DNA of 64,000 nt from Carboxylicivirga marina (GTDB lineage: Bacteria > Bacteroidota > Bacteroidia > Bacteroidales > Marinilabiliaceae). Made by a program: the position numbers and the translations under genes. The notes below the pieces were generated by a model that saw nothing but the letters and a program-made list of their open reading frames with translations, did no database searches and was not told where the DNA came from. Shown one piece after another: positions 44,442 to 53,057 of the stretch; position 1 is the first letter of the stretch, and every line of letters starts with the position of its first letter. The DNA is taken from positions 55,641 to 119,640 of the forward strand of contig NZ_JAENRR010000013.1 in the NCBI RefSeq assembly GCF_016612505.1, given 5' to 3'.

Positions 44442-45944
44442 CTACTCTTTCCAAAAATACGGCGAGAACAATAATATAACAGTAAACAGCTCTAAACGAC
44501 CGATTAACATTAGAAATGACAAGAACCATTTTCCGAAGTTTGGTACTTCGTAGAAATTAAGTGCAGGGCCCACTTCACCCAATCCAGGACCAATATTACC
44601 AATGGATGTTGCCACCGCACCAAGCGCCGTATCCAGGTCGTAGCCCATAATACTCATAATAATCATGGCCAGACCAACGGTCATCATGTAAATAACAATA
44701 AAGGCTAACACGTTAGTAATAATACTTGGGTTGACAGCTCGCGTATTGTATCGTACAGGTATTACCGCATTGGGATGTACCAATCGCTTCAGCTCAAAAA
44801 ATGAGTTTTTCATTAACAGAACAATCCGCACAATTTTAATACCTCCACCTGTTGAACCCGCTGACCCGCCGGTAAACATTAGTAAGAATATAACGATACT
44901 CAAAAACGGAACCCACATTAAATAGTCGGCTGTGGCATATCCTGTTGTGGTAATTATAGACACTACTTGAAATAAACCATCACGCCATGCTTTTTCAATG
45001 CCCAATGTTCCTTCGGTAAAATAAAGCACCACTGCCACCAAGGTACTCACCCCAATGATAATACCTGCATAAGCCTGGAACTCTTCATCCTTAATTACCT
45101 TTTTAACCTTACCACGCAAAGCACTGAATGACAAGGTAAAATTCGCTCCTGCAATAAACATAAAGAGGATGATAACATACTGGATGTAGGGAGAAGCAAA
45201 ATAAGCCACACTGGCTTGCTTGGTCGAATAACCACCCGTTGCCATTGTTGTAAACGAATGACAAATAGCATCAAAAGGTGTCATACCACCAAAGATGAGT
45301 AAAATTGCCTCTACAAAGGTGAACAAGACATATATACCATACAGGCGCTTGGCCGTTTCTGTAATTCGCGGATGCAACTTATCAGGTGCTGGTCCGGGTA
45401 CCTCAGCAATAAACATCTGCATACCACCTACTCCCAAAACCGGCAAAATGGCCAAAGACAGAACAATGATTCCCATACCGCCTAACCATTGAATCAAACT
45501 ACGCCAAAATAATAAACCATGCGGCAAGGCTTCAATATCATTTAATATACTACTACCAGTTGTAGTAAAGCCCGAGATAGTTTCAAAAAAGGCATCGGTA
45601 TACGAAGGAATGGCGCCACTTAACCAAAAAGGTAGTAAGCCAAAAAATGAGAACACAATCCAGACAGAAGCCACAATCAGGTAACCTTCGCGCTTACCTA
45701 TGTCCTTGGGAGCTTTGCGCAACGACAGGCCTACTGTGCCTCCTAACGCAATACACACAGCTGCTGATATCAAATGATACGGCATATCATACTCTCCATA
45801 TAACATTGCAACACCAGCTGACAAAAGCATAAATACACCCTCAACCACCAGGAGTAGTCCGAGTACTAATAGTATAAATCGTGTGTTAAGCATTTCCCTT
45901 GAGAGTAGTTTTAATGCAGCAAAGATGTTACTTTTTTTTAGCAT
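44442..45944 (-). CDS. trkH: Trk-type potassium uptake channel subunit
   Basis: A 500-residue integral membrane protein of the TrkH/TrkG/KtrB superfamily, which imports K+ with a cytosolic NAD-binding partner. Four pore-loop motifs are visible in order: ETISGFTTTGSS, FTTMATGGYST, SIITTTGYATADY and TSIGNIGPG, each with the selectivity-filter glycine, separated by multiple hydrophobic helices. Length matches TrkH. No trkA lies next to it in this window. Confidence 0.92.
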   Translation of the reverse strand: MLKKSNIFAALKLLSREMLNTRFILLVLGLLLVVEGVFMLLSAGVAMLYGEYDMPYHLISAAVCIALGGTVGLSLRKAPKDIGKREGYLIVASVWIVFSFFGLLPFWLSGAIPSYTDAFFETISGFTTTGSSILNDIEALPHGLLFWRSLIQWLGGMGIIVLSLAILPVLGVGGMQMFIAEVPGPAPDKLHPRITETAKRLYGIYVLFTFVEAILLIFGGMTPFDAICHSFTTMATGGYSTKQASVAYFASPYIQYVIILFMFIAGANFTLSFSALRGKVKKVIKDEEFQAYAGIIIGVSTLVAVVLYFTEGTLGIEKAWRDGLFQVVSIITTTGYATADYLMWVPFLSIVIFLLMFTGGSAGSTGGGIKIVRIVLLMKNSFFELKRLVHPNAVIPVRYNTRAVNPSIITNVLAFIVIYMMTVGLAMIIMSIMGYDLDTALGAVATSIGNIGPGLGEVGPALNFYEVPNFGKWFLSFLMLIGRLELFTVILLFSPYFWKE

Positions 45945-46254
45945 AAGTAAATTCTTAACACAAAAAAAAGAGGCTCAATATGATATTTAGTGGGTAATAT
46001 TCTTACTATCATTCTGGGGTTTTCAACCCCAAACCCCGACTTCATTTTTTCCATGATGAAAAAACGCAAGCAAAAAAATCTTTGGCTACGCCTGCTTAAG
46101 CTCATAAAACTACGGTTGAATGACTGGAATCGTTTAAACTCACTTCGTTCGAACAGAAAACGATTCTTAAACGTCAAATACAACCTTGTTTTATGGCTCA
46201 CCAGCCAAGGCCATAGGGTAATTCTTGGGCTTACCCACTCTAATCCATACAGAA
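45945..46254. other. Intergenic region with a long inverted repeat
   Basis: 46083-46208 is an imperfect dyad of about 50-bp arms (GGCTACGCCTGCTTAAGC...AATCGTTT against AAACGATT...GGCTCACCAGCC); near its centre is CACTTCGTTCGAACAG. An open plus-strand frame across it (45990-46343) is rich in Lys, Arg and Leu and runs into the next gene's antisense, so I do not call it. The element resembles other dispersed inverted repeats here. Confidence 0.45.
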
Positions 46255-46281
46255 CCAAAAAAGAGGATATTCGATCCTCTT
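46255..46281 (-). terminator. Terminator of the gene at 46315
   Basis: Perfect arms AAGAGGAT (46261-46268) and ATCCTCTT (46274-46281), 5-nt loop; on the minus strand the stem is followed by TTTTGG. Confidence 0.65.
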
Positions 46282-46314
46282 CTCCTTTTAAAATATGCTA
46301 TTTGAATTCCGAAA

Positions 46315-46701
46315 TCAATTCTTTGAAACCAACCATTCTTTAGCTAAATCAAGTGTTTCGAACGAACGTAAATCGCGTCCCGTAATCTTCATAATACCGT
46401 TGTAAACGATTCGCTGTAAGCCTGAGATACCAACAACAGCGCCATGACTTACATAAGGTTTGTTGCCACTAATGAACTCTGAGAATATATTTTTAATCTC
46501 AGCATTAAAGTGCATTCCCTGTATATTCGATAACGATATCACCGATTTTTCGGGCTGCATTCTAATGTAATCCTTACTCTGCTTAATTAAATCTTCTATC
46601 TCTTGAACTTCCCGCAATCCGTTAAAGTCCATAAAAAAAATTCGTCGACCGCTGTAGTTGATGATTTCTGGTTGTCTCATTTTCGTCCATTTTTTATTCA
46701 C
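46315..46701 (-). CDS. Hypothetical STAS/SpoIIAA-like small protein
   Basis: A 128-residue cytosolic protein (about 121 if the ATG at 46680 is used). The pattern IINYSGRRIFFMDFNGLREVQEIEDLIKQSKDYI, VISLSNIQGMHFNAEIKNIFSEFI, HGAVVGISGLQRIVYNGIMKITGRDLRSFETLDLAKEWL resembles the alternating strand-helix fold of SpoIIAA/STAS-like domains. The reaction or partner is unknown. It has its own terminator. Confidence 0.6.
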   Translation of the reverse strand: MNKKWTKMRQPEIINYSGRRIFFMDFNGLREVQEIEDLIKQSKDYIRMQPEKSVISLSNIQGMHFNAEIKNIFSEFISGNKPYVSHGAVVGISGLQRIVYNGIMKITGRDLRSFETLDLAKEWLVSKN

Positions 46702-46779
46702 AACAAAAATAAACAGCTACATCTAATTCATTCAAACCTTTATCAATAATTAAAAGGCTTTTATCAAAGAGCTTTTAAA

Positions 46780-47850
46780 CTATCGACCAATATACTCTGA
46801 CTGTAGATAGTCCATCACATATTTCACCACACCCTCATAGTCTTCAATACCTTCTTCAACATTGTTTGACTTCAGATAAGCATCATTGACAGTTGTAGCT
46901 ACCAGCTCAACATTTCGATTCATCAAAGCCATCCAATGGTAATGTGATTTATAAAAATCATGCCTCACTTCGTATCTTATGTTTTTCACAATCTCTTTGA
47001 ATCCCTCATATTTATAGCATTCATAAACAAAATACTGCATCAGGTAGAGGTTTGCACTATAAGCCAGACGTTTATCCTCTGATTTAGAACAAACCAGCCA
47101 GGCATAAAAATTTGCCTCAGCCTCACTGCTCACACCAAGTTTATGTGCCATCTCATGAGCCAACACATGTGGATAATCCAATGGTAAAATGTATTTATTA
47201 ATATGTACTTCGCTAAAAAACGGCCCATAATAGCCCGAAATAGTAGCAGCAGCAAACAAAGAACTCAATGTAATCGACTTCGGATTTGTTTTCAACAAGA
47301 GCGTATCTATCTTGAGAAACTCACTTTGGTGAATGTATTGTACTTTTATAGCTTTGTAGACTTCCACCTTATCAAGACTATAAACTGGCACATAAGAGTT
47401 ATTCGTTTGCTCAACTAACCACCTAAATGCTTCCAGTAATTCATCAACATTAGCTTTTGCTGTTGGTAGTTGCAAGCGAGTTGTTAAGTCTTCGCGGTAA
47501 TAATTAAAGCCCCAAAACACATTAAAACTGCTATACACGATTACCAGCAATAACACAATACGCTTCAAAAAAACAAGCCATTTTATTGTCCTTATGAATA
47601 CCAACACAATACCTAGCAACATGAAAATAAATAATGAGGCATAAAAAACATCATCCAAAGAGAAGGGAAAAACGTTGCTAACAAGCGATAAGAATCTAGA
47701 AATAAATGGATATAAACCTGATGAATAAATACTTTCTACCAATCCAGGATGCGCTAAACCAATGCGTGTAAGTACAAATATAAGAACAGCCACATATATA
47801 TTAATGGCCCAAAACGATGCTAATATTTTCTTTGAAAAAAATCTGTTCAT
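46780..47850 (-). CDS. DUF3810 membrane protein with HExxH motif
   Basis: A 356-residue protein (starting at 47850) with three N-terminal helices (about 10-30, 65-85 and 95-120), then a large extracytoplasmic domain carrying HVLAHEMAHKLGVSSEAEANFYAWLVC, where HEMAH plus the downstream E-A-E-A-N resembles a gluzincin zinc site. DUF3810 is a Bacteroidota family annotated by similarity as a possible metallopeptidase. No neighbour clarifies its substrate. Confidence 0.75.
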   Translation of the reverse strand: MNRFFSKKILASFWAINIYVAVLIFVLTRIGLAHPGLVESIYSSGLYPFISRFLSLVSNVFPFSLDDVFYASLFIFMLLGIVLVFIRTIKWLVFLKRIVLLLVIVYSSFNVFWGFNYYREDLTTRLQLPTAKANVDELLEAFRWLVEQTNNSYVPVYSLDKVEVYKAIKVQYIHQSEFLKIDTLLLKTNPKSITLSSLFAAATISGYYGPFFSEVHINKYILPLDYPHVLAHEMAHKLGVSSEAEANFYAWLVCSKSEDKRLAYSANLYLMQYFVYECYKYEGFKEIVKNIRYEVRHDFYKSHYHWMALMNRNVELVATTVNDAYLKSNNVEEGIEDYEGVVKYVMDYLQSEYIGR

Positions 47851-47970
47851 ACACAAAAATACACAATGTATGCTCTAAAACAGAAAAGTGTCATTTCTAT
47901 TATAGATTTTTATCAGCAATAACCGAAATTAATATATTAACTTCGCGGCTGAAACAAAACTATCTTTAAA

Positions 47971-49092
47971 ATGAGCATTGTCATAAAAGAGGTAATTGAC
48001 GGCAAAACGCTTAACGATTTTGTTAATCTGCCATACAGGCTTTATAAAAAAGAGAAAAATTGGGTGCCGCCAATGAAGAAGGATGAGCTACATGCGCTTA
48101 TTCCGGAAAAAAACCCGGCATTTGAGTTTTGTAAGGTTAAACTTTGGGTGGCTTATCAAAATGGCAAATGTGTGGGCCGTATTGGTGGCATCATCAACTC
48201 ACTTTGGATTGAAAAGAAAGGTGAGAACATTGGCCGCTTTACCCGCCCCGAGTTCATTGACGATAAAGAAGTGAGTCAATTGCTCTTCAGCACCGTTGAA
48301 AATTGGTTTAAAGAGCAAGGCATGGTAGAGATGCAAGGCCCCTTGGGCTTCTCAAACCTCGACCATCAGGGCTGTTTGATTGAAGGGCACGATTGGTTGC
48401 CTTCGGTAGCTTCGGATTATCACATGGCCTACTATCAAAAGCACTTTGATGATTATGGTTACGAGAAGGAAATTGACTGGCTCGAATTCCGTATTACCTT
48501 CCCGGATGAATTACCAGAAAAAGCGTATAAGGTAGCCGCTATGTTAACCAAGCGTTATAGCCTGAAGACCTTGAACTTTAACACAAGTAAGGAGCTCGAA
48601 CCGTATAAGGAAAAAATCTTTGCTCTATTCAACAAAGCTTTTGCTGAGCTATTTGGCACATTCAAGTTGCCCGAAAAGTTGGTTCAATTCTACATCAATA
48701 AGTTTTTCCCAACGCTTAACCCCCGTTATGTGAAAATGATATTGGATAAAGAAGATGAACTGGCTGGTTTCATTATTGCTTTACCGTCATTATCAAAAGC
48801 CATGCAGAAAGCAAAGGGTAGACTATTACCATTTGGCTGGTGGCACCTCATGAACGCCCTTAAGAAACCCAAAGAAATGGATTTATTACTTACGGGTGTT
48901 AAGCCAGAGCTTCAAAAAATGGGTGTTGTTTCGTTACTGATGAATGACCTGTGGAAAACAGCCAACGAAGACGGTGTTAAAAAAGTGGAAACTACCGGCA
49001 TGCTGGAAAACAATCATGTTGCCATACAAATGTGGAAATCATTTGATCATATACAACACAAAAGAAAACGCTGTTACAAAAAAGCACTATAA
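47971..49092 (+). CDS. GNAT-like N-acetyltransferase-fold protein
   Basis: A 373-residue cytosolic protein. Two acetyltransferase-like segments appear: VKLWVAYQNGKCVGRIGGIIN (about 59-79) in the N-terminal half and MDLLLTGVKPELQKMGVVSLLMNDLWK...KKVETTGMLENNHVAIQMWKSFD near the C-terminus, the latter matching the CoA-loop and helix of GNAT enzymes. I recall similar proteins of this length in Bacteroidota without a proven substrate. It is followed by a strong terminator. Confidence 0.65.
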   Translation: MSIVIKEVIDGKTLNDFVNLPYRLYKKEKNWVPPMKKDELHALIPEKNPAFEFCKVKLWVAYQNGKCVGRIGGIINSLWIEKKGENIGRFTRPEFIDDKEVSQLLFSTVENWFKEQGMVEMQGPLGFSNLDHQGCLIEGHDWLPSVASDYHMAYYQKHFDDYGYEKEIDWLEFRITFPDELPEKAYKVAAMLTKRYSLKTLNFNTSKELEPYKEKIFALFNKAFAELFGTFKLPEKLVQFYINKFFPTLNPRYVKMILDKEDELAGFIIALPSLSKAMQKAKGRLLPFGWWHLMNALKKPKEMDLLLTGVKPELQKMGVVSLLMNDLWKTANEDGVKKVETTGMLENNHVAIQMWKSFDHIQHKRKRCYKKAL

Positions 49093-49114
49093 CAACAACT
49101 ATTATATTGATAAT

Positions 49115-49148
49115 AAAAAAGGTGCTTGTAGTAACAGGCACCTTTTTT
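49115..49148 (+). terminator. Terminator after the GNAT-like gene
   Basis: AAAAAAGGTGC pairs with GCACCTTTTTT perfectly around a 12-nt loop. Confidence 0.8.
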
Positions 49149-49162
49149 AATGGCTTAAAATA

Positions 49163-50080
49163 ATGACTAAAACAGAACTTTTAAAAGAGGTAAAGAGCTA
49201 CGCGATCATCACACTTGGATTGATGGTGAGTGCTGTTGGCTGGACTGGCTTTATTATCCCGTCCAATATTGTGGGTGGTGGTGTAATGGGACTTTCGTCG
49301 CTGTTATATTTTGTTTTTGATTTACCGGTTGGCCCTACCAACCTGGTGATTAATGGCGTTCTCATCCTTTTATCGATGAAAATTCTGGGTAAAGGCTTTG
49401 GTTTTAAAACCATTTATTCACTGGTTACTTTATCCTTATTCATCACCGTTTTCCCCTATTTTATTACAGAGCCTATTGTCACTGAGAAATTTATGGCAGC
49501 CATTATTGGTGGTGGCATGGTGGGCGCCAGCATTGGTATATTATTCGTTCAGGGAGGAAGTACAGGTGGCACTGAAATAGTAGCCATGATCATTAACAAA
49601 AATCACAACATCAGTCCGGGTCGTATCATGATGTTTTTAGATGTTATTATCATCAGTTCCTCGATTTTTGTATTTAAATCATTGGAAACAATGGTGTATG
49701 GTTTTGTGGTGGTTGGACTCATGTCGTACATTGCCGACATGCTATTAACTGGTTCGCGCCAATCGGTTCAGGTACTCATTATTTCACAAAAGCCGAAGGA
49801 AATAGCGCATAAGCTCTCAGCACAAATTAATCGCGGATTAAGCTTCTTAAAAGGACGTGGATACTATCATCCTGATGACCGTGAATTTATCATCACCATC
49901 GTTAAAAAATCTGAATCGCACATGGTGTTTCAAATCATCAAAGAAACGGATCCAGACGCCTTTGTTTCGGTGGCCAATGTAATGGCTGTTTATGGTCAGG
50001 GTTTTGACGAATACAAGCCACCGCTGAGCAGTAAGAAAATTGCTAAGTCAAAGAGTATTCAAGCCCCGAAAGTTGATTAA
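49163..50080 (+). CDS. YitT family membrane protein
   Basis: A 305-residue protein with five hydrophobic helices over residues about 10-190 (GWTGFIIPSNIVGGGVMGLSSLLYF and GGGMVGASIGILFVQGGSTGGTEIVAMIINK are DUF161 repeats) and a C-terminal DUF2179 domain (SRQSVQVLIISQKPKEIAHKLSAQINRGLSFLKGRGYY). Probably a transporter of unknown substrate. Its 3' end overlaps the convergent pseudouridine synthase by 38 bp. Confidence 0.85.
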   Translation: MTKTELLKEVKSYAIITLGLMVSAVGWTGFIIPSNIVGGGVMGLSSLLYFVFDLPVGPTNLVINGVLILLSMKILGKGFGFKTIYSLVTLSLFITVFPYFITEPIVTEKFMAAIIGGGMVGASIGILFVQGGSTGGTEIVAMIINKNHNISPGRIMMFLDVIIISSSIFVFKSLETMVYGFVVVGLMSYIADMLLTGSRQSVQVLIISQKPKEIAHKLSAQINRGLSFLKGRGYYHPDDREFIITIVKKSESHMVFQIIKETDPDAFVSVANVMAVYGQGFDEYKPPLSSKKIAKSKSIQAPKVD

Positions 50081-50750
50081 GAACAATATTAAAAGCCTCG
50101 GGCATCTTTGCTTCGAGGTTTATTTTTTGTCCACTTTCAGGATGCACCAGCTCAAGGGAAGTGGCGTGCAGCAGCAGACGCTTAACACCCGTCAGCTCTG
50201 TCATTATTTTATTCAAGGTCCAGTCGCCATGCTGTGTATCGCCTAATATATCGGTGCGATTCATTGCAAAATGCTGACGCAACTGATGCCAACGACCTGT
50301 CTCGGGCGTGGCCTTAACCAAACTAATGGATACATTCTCATCTTGTTTATAGCAAATACCAGTATCAATCGATGAAATGGTTTTGTAGGCTGTTTTTGCC
50401 TTTTGTCGCTTTTTCTTTTTCTTGATGAGTACCTCTTTATCAAACACCCCTTCTCCCGGGATGCCCTTTGACACGATCAAATAAGTTTTCTTTACCTGCC
50501 TTTGCTCAAATTGCTTAGCTAAGTTATTAGCCACCTCTCGCGACAAAGCCAATACGATAACCCCCGATGTTTTTGAATCGAGCCGATGCACCGGATAAAC
50601 CGATTGGTTAATCAATTGCCCTACCTGTTTGGTAAGGTATTCGGCATCTGCAGGCATAAAATCATTTTTATGAACAGGTAAATCCACAGGTTTATTAACG
50701 GCTATCATACATTCATCCTGATAGAGGATATCATCGTTGCTTATTTGCAT
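50043..50750 (-). CDS. RluA-family pseudouridine synthase
   Basis: A 235-residue enzyme isomerising uridine in rRNA or tRNA. The catalytic Asp58 lies in YPVHRLDSKTSGVIVLA; IAVNKPVDLPVH opens the domain and PETGRWHQLRQHF plus RLLLHATSLELVHP are family motifs. No S4 domain is present, so it resembles TruC-type members acting on tRNA U65, though the target cannot be settled. A lysine-rich segment KKKKKRQKAK (about 113-122) is unusual. Confidence 0.87.
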   Translation of the reverse strand: MQISNDDILYQDECMIAVNKPVDLPVHKNDFMPADAEYLTKQVGQLINQSVYPVHRLDSKTSGVIVLALSREVANNLAKQFEQRQVKKTYLIVSKGIPGEGVFDKEVLIKKKKKRQKAKTAYKTISSIDTGICYKQDENVSISLVKATPETGRWHQLRQHFAMNRTDILGDTQHGDWTLNKIMTELTGVKRLLLHATSLELVHPESGQKINLEAKMPEAFNIVLNQLSGLEYSLT

Positions 50751-50866
50751 GTCGCAAAGATAATGGCTTAAGGATTGGAAAGCTTTGTTTAAAGTGATTT
50801 ATTCGATTTTTTTTGTTAAAAATCCAGGTGAAACCTCTTCCATACGACTCCGTAACTCCTTCGTAC

Positions 50867-50911
50867 CTTCATCGGATCAACTTCGCTGTTAGCGAGGTTG
50901 ATCCGATGAAG
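50867..50911. repeat. Strong 15-bp-arm hairpin
   Basis: CTTCATCGGATCAAC (50867-50881) pairs perfectly with GTTGATCCGATGAAG (50897-50911) and contains an inner TCGCT/AGCGA pair, so the fold is nearly continuous. No T-run follows. It lies between divergent genes, so it is not placed as a terminator; it looks like a dispersed or regulatory hairpin. Confidence 0.6.
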
Positions 50912-51008
50912 ACATCTCCTTGACCCAAAGCTGACACCCCGTTATCTAGCAAAAGAAATAAAATCAGATTCTGACAAGCTTTTCTCAGTGATGCGTAAGA
51001 ATACTTAT

Positions 51009-51016
51009 TATTTTTG
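51009..51016 (+). promoter_or_regulatory. -7 promoter element before the EamA gene
   Basis: TATTTTTG fits TAnnTTTG, 20 bp before the start codon at 51037. Confidence 0.4.
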
Positions 51017-51036
51017 CTGTCCTTTAACTATATCAG

Positions 51037-51936
51037 ATGCAGAAAGAAGCAATTAAAAACACCGTTTTAGCCATTATTGCCTGTTTGTTATGGTCAACTG
51101 CTTTTGTTGGCATAAAAATAGGTCTTGAGTATACGACACCCATTCAATTTGCCGGATTACGATTCTTCTTCTCAGGATTATTATTGTTACCTCTTGTAAA
51201 ATCCATTACAAAGTACATTACTGCCATCAAGCAAAACTTGTGGCTGGTCATTAAAGTATCTGCCTCACAAACCTTTGTTTTATATGCTTTATTTTATTGG
51301 GGTGTTGACTTAATTGATGGTGCTCTGGCGGCTATTATCATTGGCTCACAGCCACTGTTTGCAGCTCTTACAGCTCATGTAATGATGAGTAATGATAAAA
51401 TGAGCCTTCGCAAAACACTAATTATTTCTTCTGGAATTAGTGGCATCATTTTAATTGCTATTCCTAAGGGAATAAGCGGGCCTGATAGCTGGAATGAATT
51501 ACTAGGGATTGCCTTATTGGTTGTAGCCAATATTGCGTCGGGAGTGGGCAATGTTTTTGTCAGTAAAAACAGAAACACCATCTCTCCTATTGTTTTAAAT
51601 TCGATTCAAATGATAATAGGCGGCGCTTTACTGTTTCTCTTTTCATTATTTACCGAACCATTTAATGGCTTTGCATTTCCAACAGAATATTATCTGGCAC
51701 TGTCATGGTTGAGCTTTTTATCAGCCACTGCTTTTACTTTGTGGTTCTTCTTGCTGCAAAAGCCAGGAATAAAAGTATCCGACCTCAATATTTATAAATT
51801 TATCATCCCGGTATTTGGTGCAACTTTAAGCTGGGTCATCTTACCCAATGAGTCACCCGATATTATCTCAATTGCAGGAATGGTGATTATTGGCGCATCT
51901 GTGGTTTTGTATAGCCTGCTCGCCTCTAAAAATTAA
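51037..51936 (+). CDS. EamA/DMT-family transporter
   Basis: A 299-residue protein with about ten hydrophobic helices in two EamA repeats (ACLLWSTAFVGIKIGLEYTTPIQFAGLRF in the first, ANIASGVGNVFVSKNRNTISPIVLNSIQMIIGGALL in the second). Drug/metabolite exporters of this type carry amino acids, nucleotides or other metabolites; specificity cannot be read. Overlaps the convergent LpxR-like gene by 11 bp. Confidence 0.88.
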   Translation: MQKEAIKNTVLAIIACLLWSTAFVGIKIGLEYTTPIQFAGLRFFFSGLLLLPLVKSITKYITAIKQNLWLVIKVSASQTFVLYALFYWGVDLIDGALAAIIIGSQPLFAALTAHVMMSNDKMSLRKTLIISSGISGIILIAIPKGISGPDSWNELLGIALLVVANIASGVGNVFVSKNRNTISPIVLNSIQMIIGGALLFLFSLFTEPFNGFAFPTEYYLALSWLSFLSATAFTLWFFLLQKPGIKVSDLNIYKFIIPVFGATLSWVILPNESPDIISIAGMVIIGASVVLYSLLASKN

Positions 51937-52882
51937 TAAATAAACGGGTAGATGTATACCAATGGTGTACTCCACCTTTAAACTCTTTTGATTGCAAAAT
52001 GACATCGAAATTTATTCCAAATGACTTGTAACTAGCCCCTAGTCCGGTTCGCCATCGACCAATTATTTTCTCCATCTCATTAAATTCTACGTAATGAATT
52101 TTCTCATTACGATGCCAACCACCCATCAAAGTAGCATTGTATCCAACCACTGTTATAGTAGGTTCAGTATTAAAATACATCTGCCATTTACCTGTATTTC
52201 CCATTAAAGGTAAGCCCATACTTTCCATGTAACTATCCATTTTTCCTGCTCGCAAAAGCAATCCTACAGAAGCATCATCGTGTAAAGTACCTAAACGTGC
52301 ACCACCTTTGGCATAAAATTCAAAACCTTCCACTTCGTAGAGTTGCTTTGTAGCTTCGAAATTATAGTTTAATACAGGCCAGTTATATTGCTGATGGTGC
52401 CATCCATTAGGCAAAGTATTATCCGACCATTCGTGATAACGATACTGCACATGTCCGGCCCCCGATGCAGGTCCCATTACGCCTATATCTAATTCAGAGC
52501 TAAACAACCATCCGGCTTGAGCATTCGTTGCCCTGGCATGCGAAGTAAATACCAATACGCCTGCGTATGGTCTATCGGTATATTGAATCTCATCACTCTT
52601 TAAGTTTTTGGGCGTATAAGTCCTTTGAAAACCCGAAAAGCCGTAAACAACTTCCTTATAGCCTTTAGGTTTTATTAGTATAAGATTTACGGGATTATAC
52701 TTAAAAAAAGGATGATAGGTGCCAAATGACATACCTTGAGAATAGTAATAATCAGTCATCATAAACACATCATTGTCCCATCCTAATTGATAATATTTAT
52801 TGGATAAAGGTTGCTGACCGAAAGCAGTCATATGACTAAATACCAATATACAAACACTTAAAATACACCTGACTTTCTCCAT
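51926..52882 (-). CDS. Lipid A 3'-acyloxyacyl deacylase, LpxR-like outer-membrane protein
   Basis: A 318-residue beta-barrel protein with a signal peptide (1-22). The LpxR catalytic region is visible as YQLGWDNDVFMMTDYYYSQGMSFG (Asn37, Asp38 and the TD-YY-G stretch), followed by RPYAGVLVF and GPASGAGHVQYRYHEW, which match the family's conserved turns. In Salmonella, LpxR removes the 3'-acyloxyacyl group of lipid A using Ca2+. The start at 52882 is chosen because it begins directly at the signal peptide; 42 bp of upstream frame is probably not used. It is divergent from a PagL-like gene. Confidence 0.78.
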   Translation of the reverse strand: MEKVRCILSVCILVFSHMTAFGQQPLSNKYYQLGWDNDVFMMTDYYYSQGMSFGTYHPFFKYNPVNLILIKPKGYKEVVYGFSGFQRTYTPKNLKSDEIQYTDRPYAGVLVFTSHARATNAQAGWLFSSELDIGVMGPASGAGHVQYRYHEWSDNTLPNGWHHQQYNWPVLNYNFEATKQLYEVEGFEFYAKGGARLGTLHDDASVGLLLRAGKMDSYMESMGLPLMGNTGKWQMYFNTEPTITVVGYNATLMGGWHRNEKIHYVEFNEMEKIIGRWRTGLGASYKSFGINFDVILQSKEFKGGVHHWYTSTRLFINF

Positions 52883-53057
52883 TTTACTAGAAATTTTGAC
52901 AGAGCAAAGCAAAATTGATTCCACTAAATATTAAAAAATGCTAAACTTTATTATGATCTTCTTTGTCGTAATAATGTAACATTATAAACAAAGCATTATG
53001 CAGATAAATTAATTGCTCATTTCTAAATTCAAAACCAAACCACTTAATAACACATCT

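Noticed and set aside
45990..46343. Plus-strand open frame of 117 residues
   Set aside because: Spans the inverted repeat and the antisense end of the gene at 46315; biased Lys/Arg/Leu content with no known domain.
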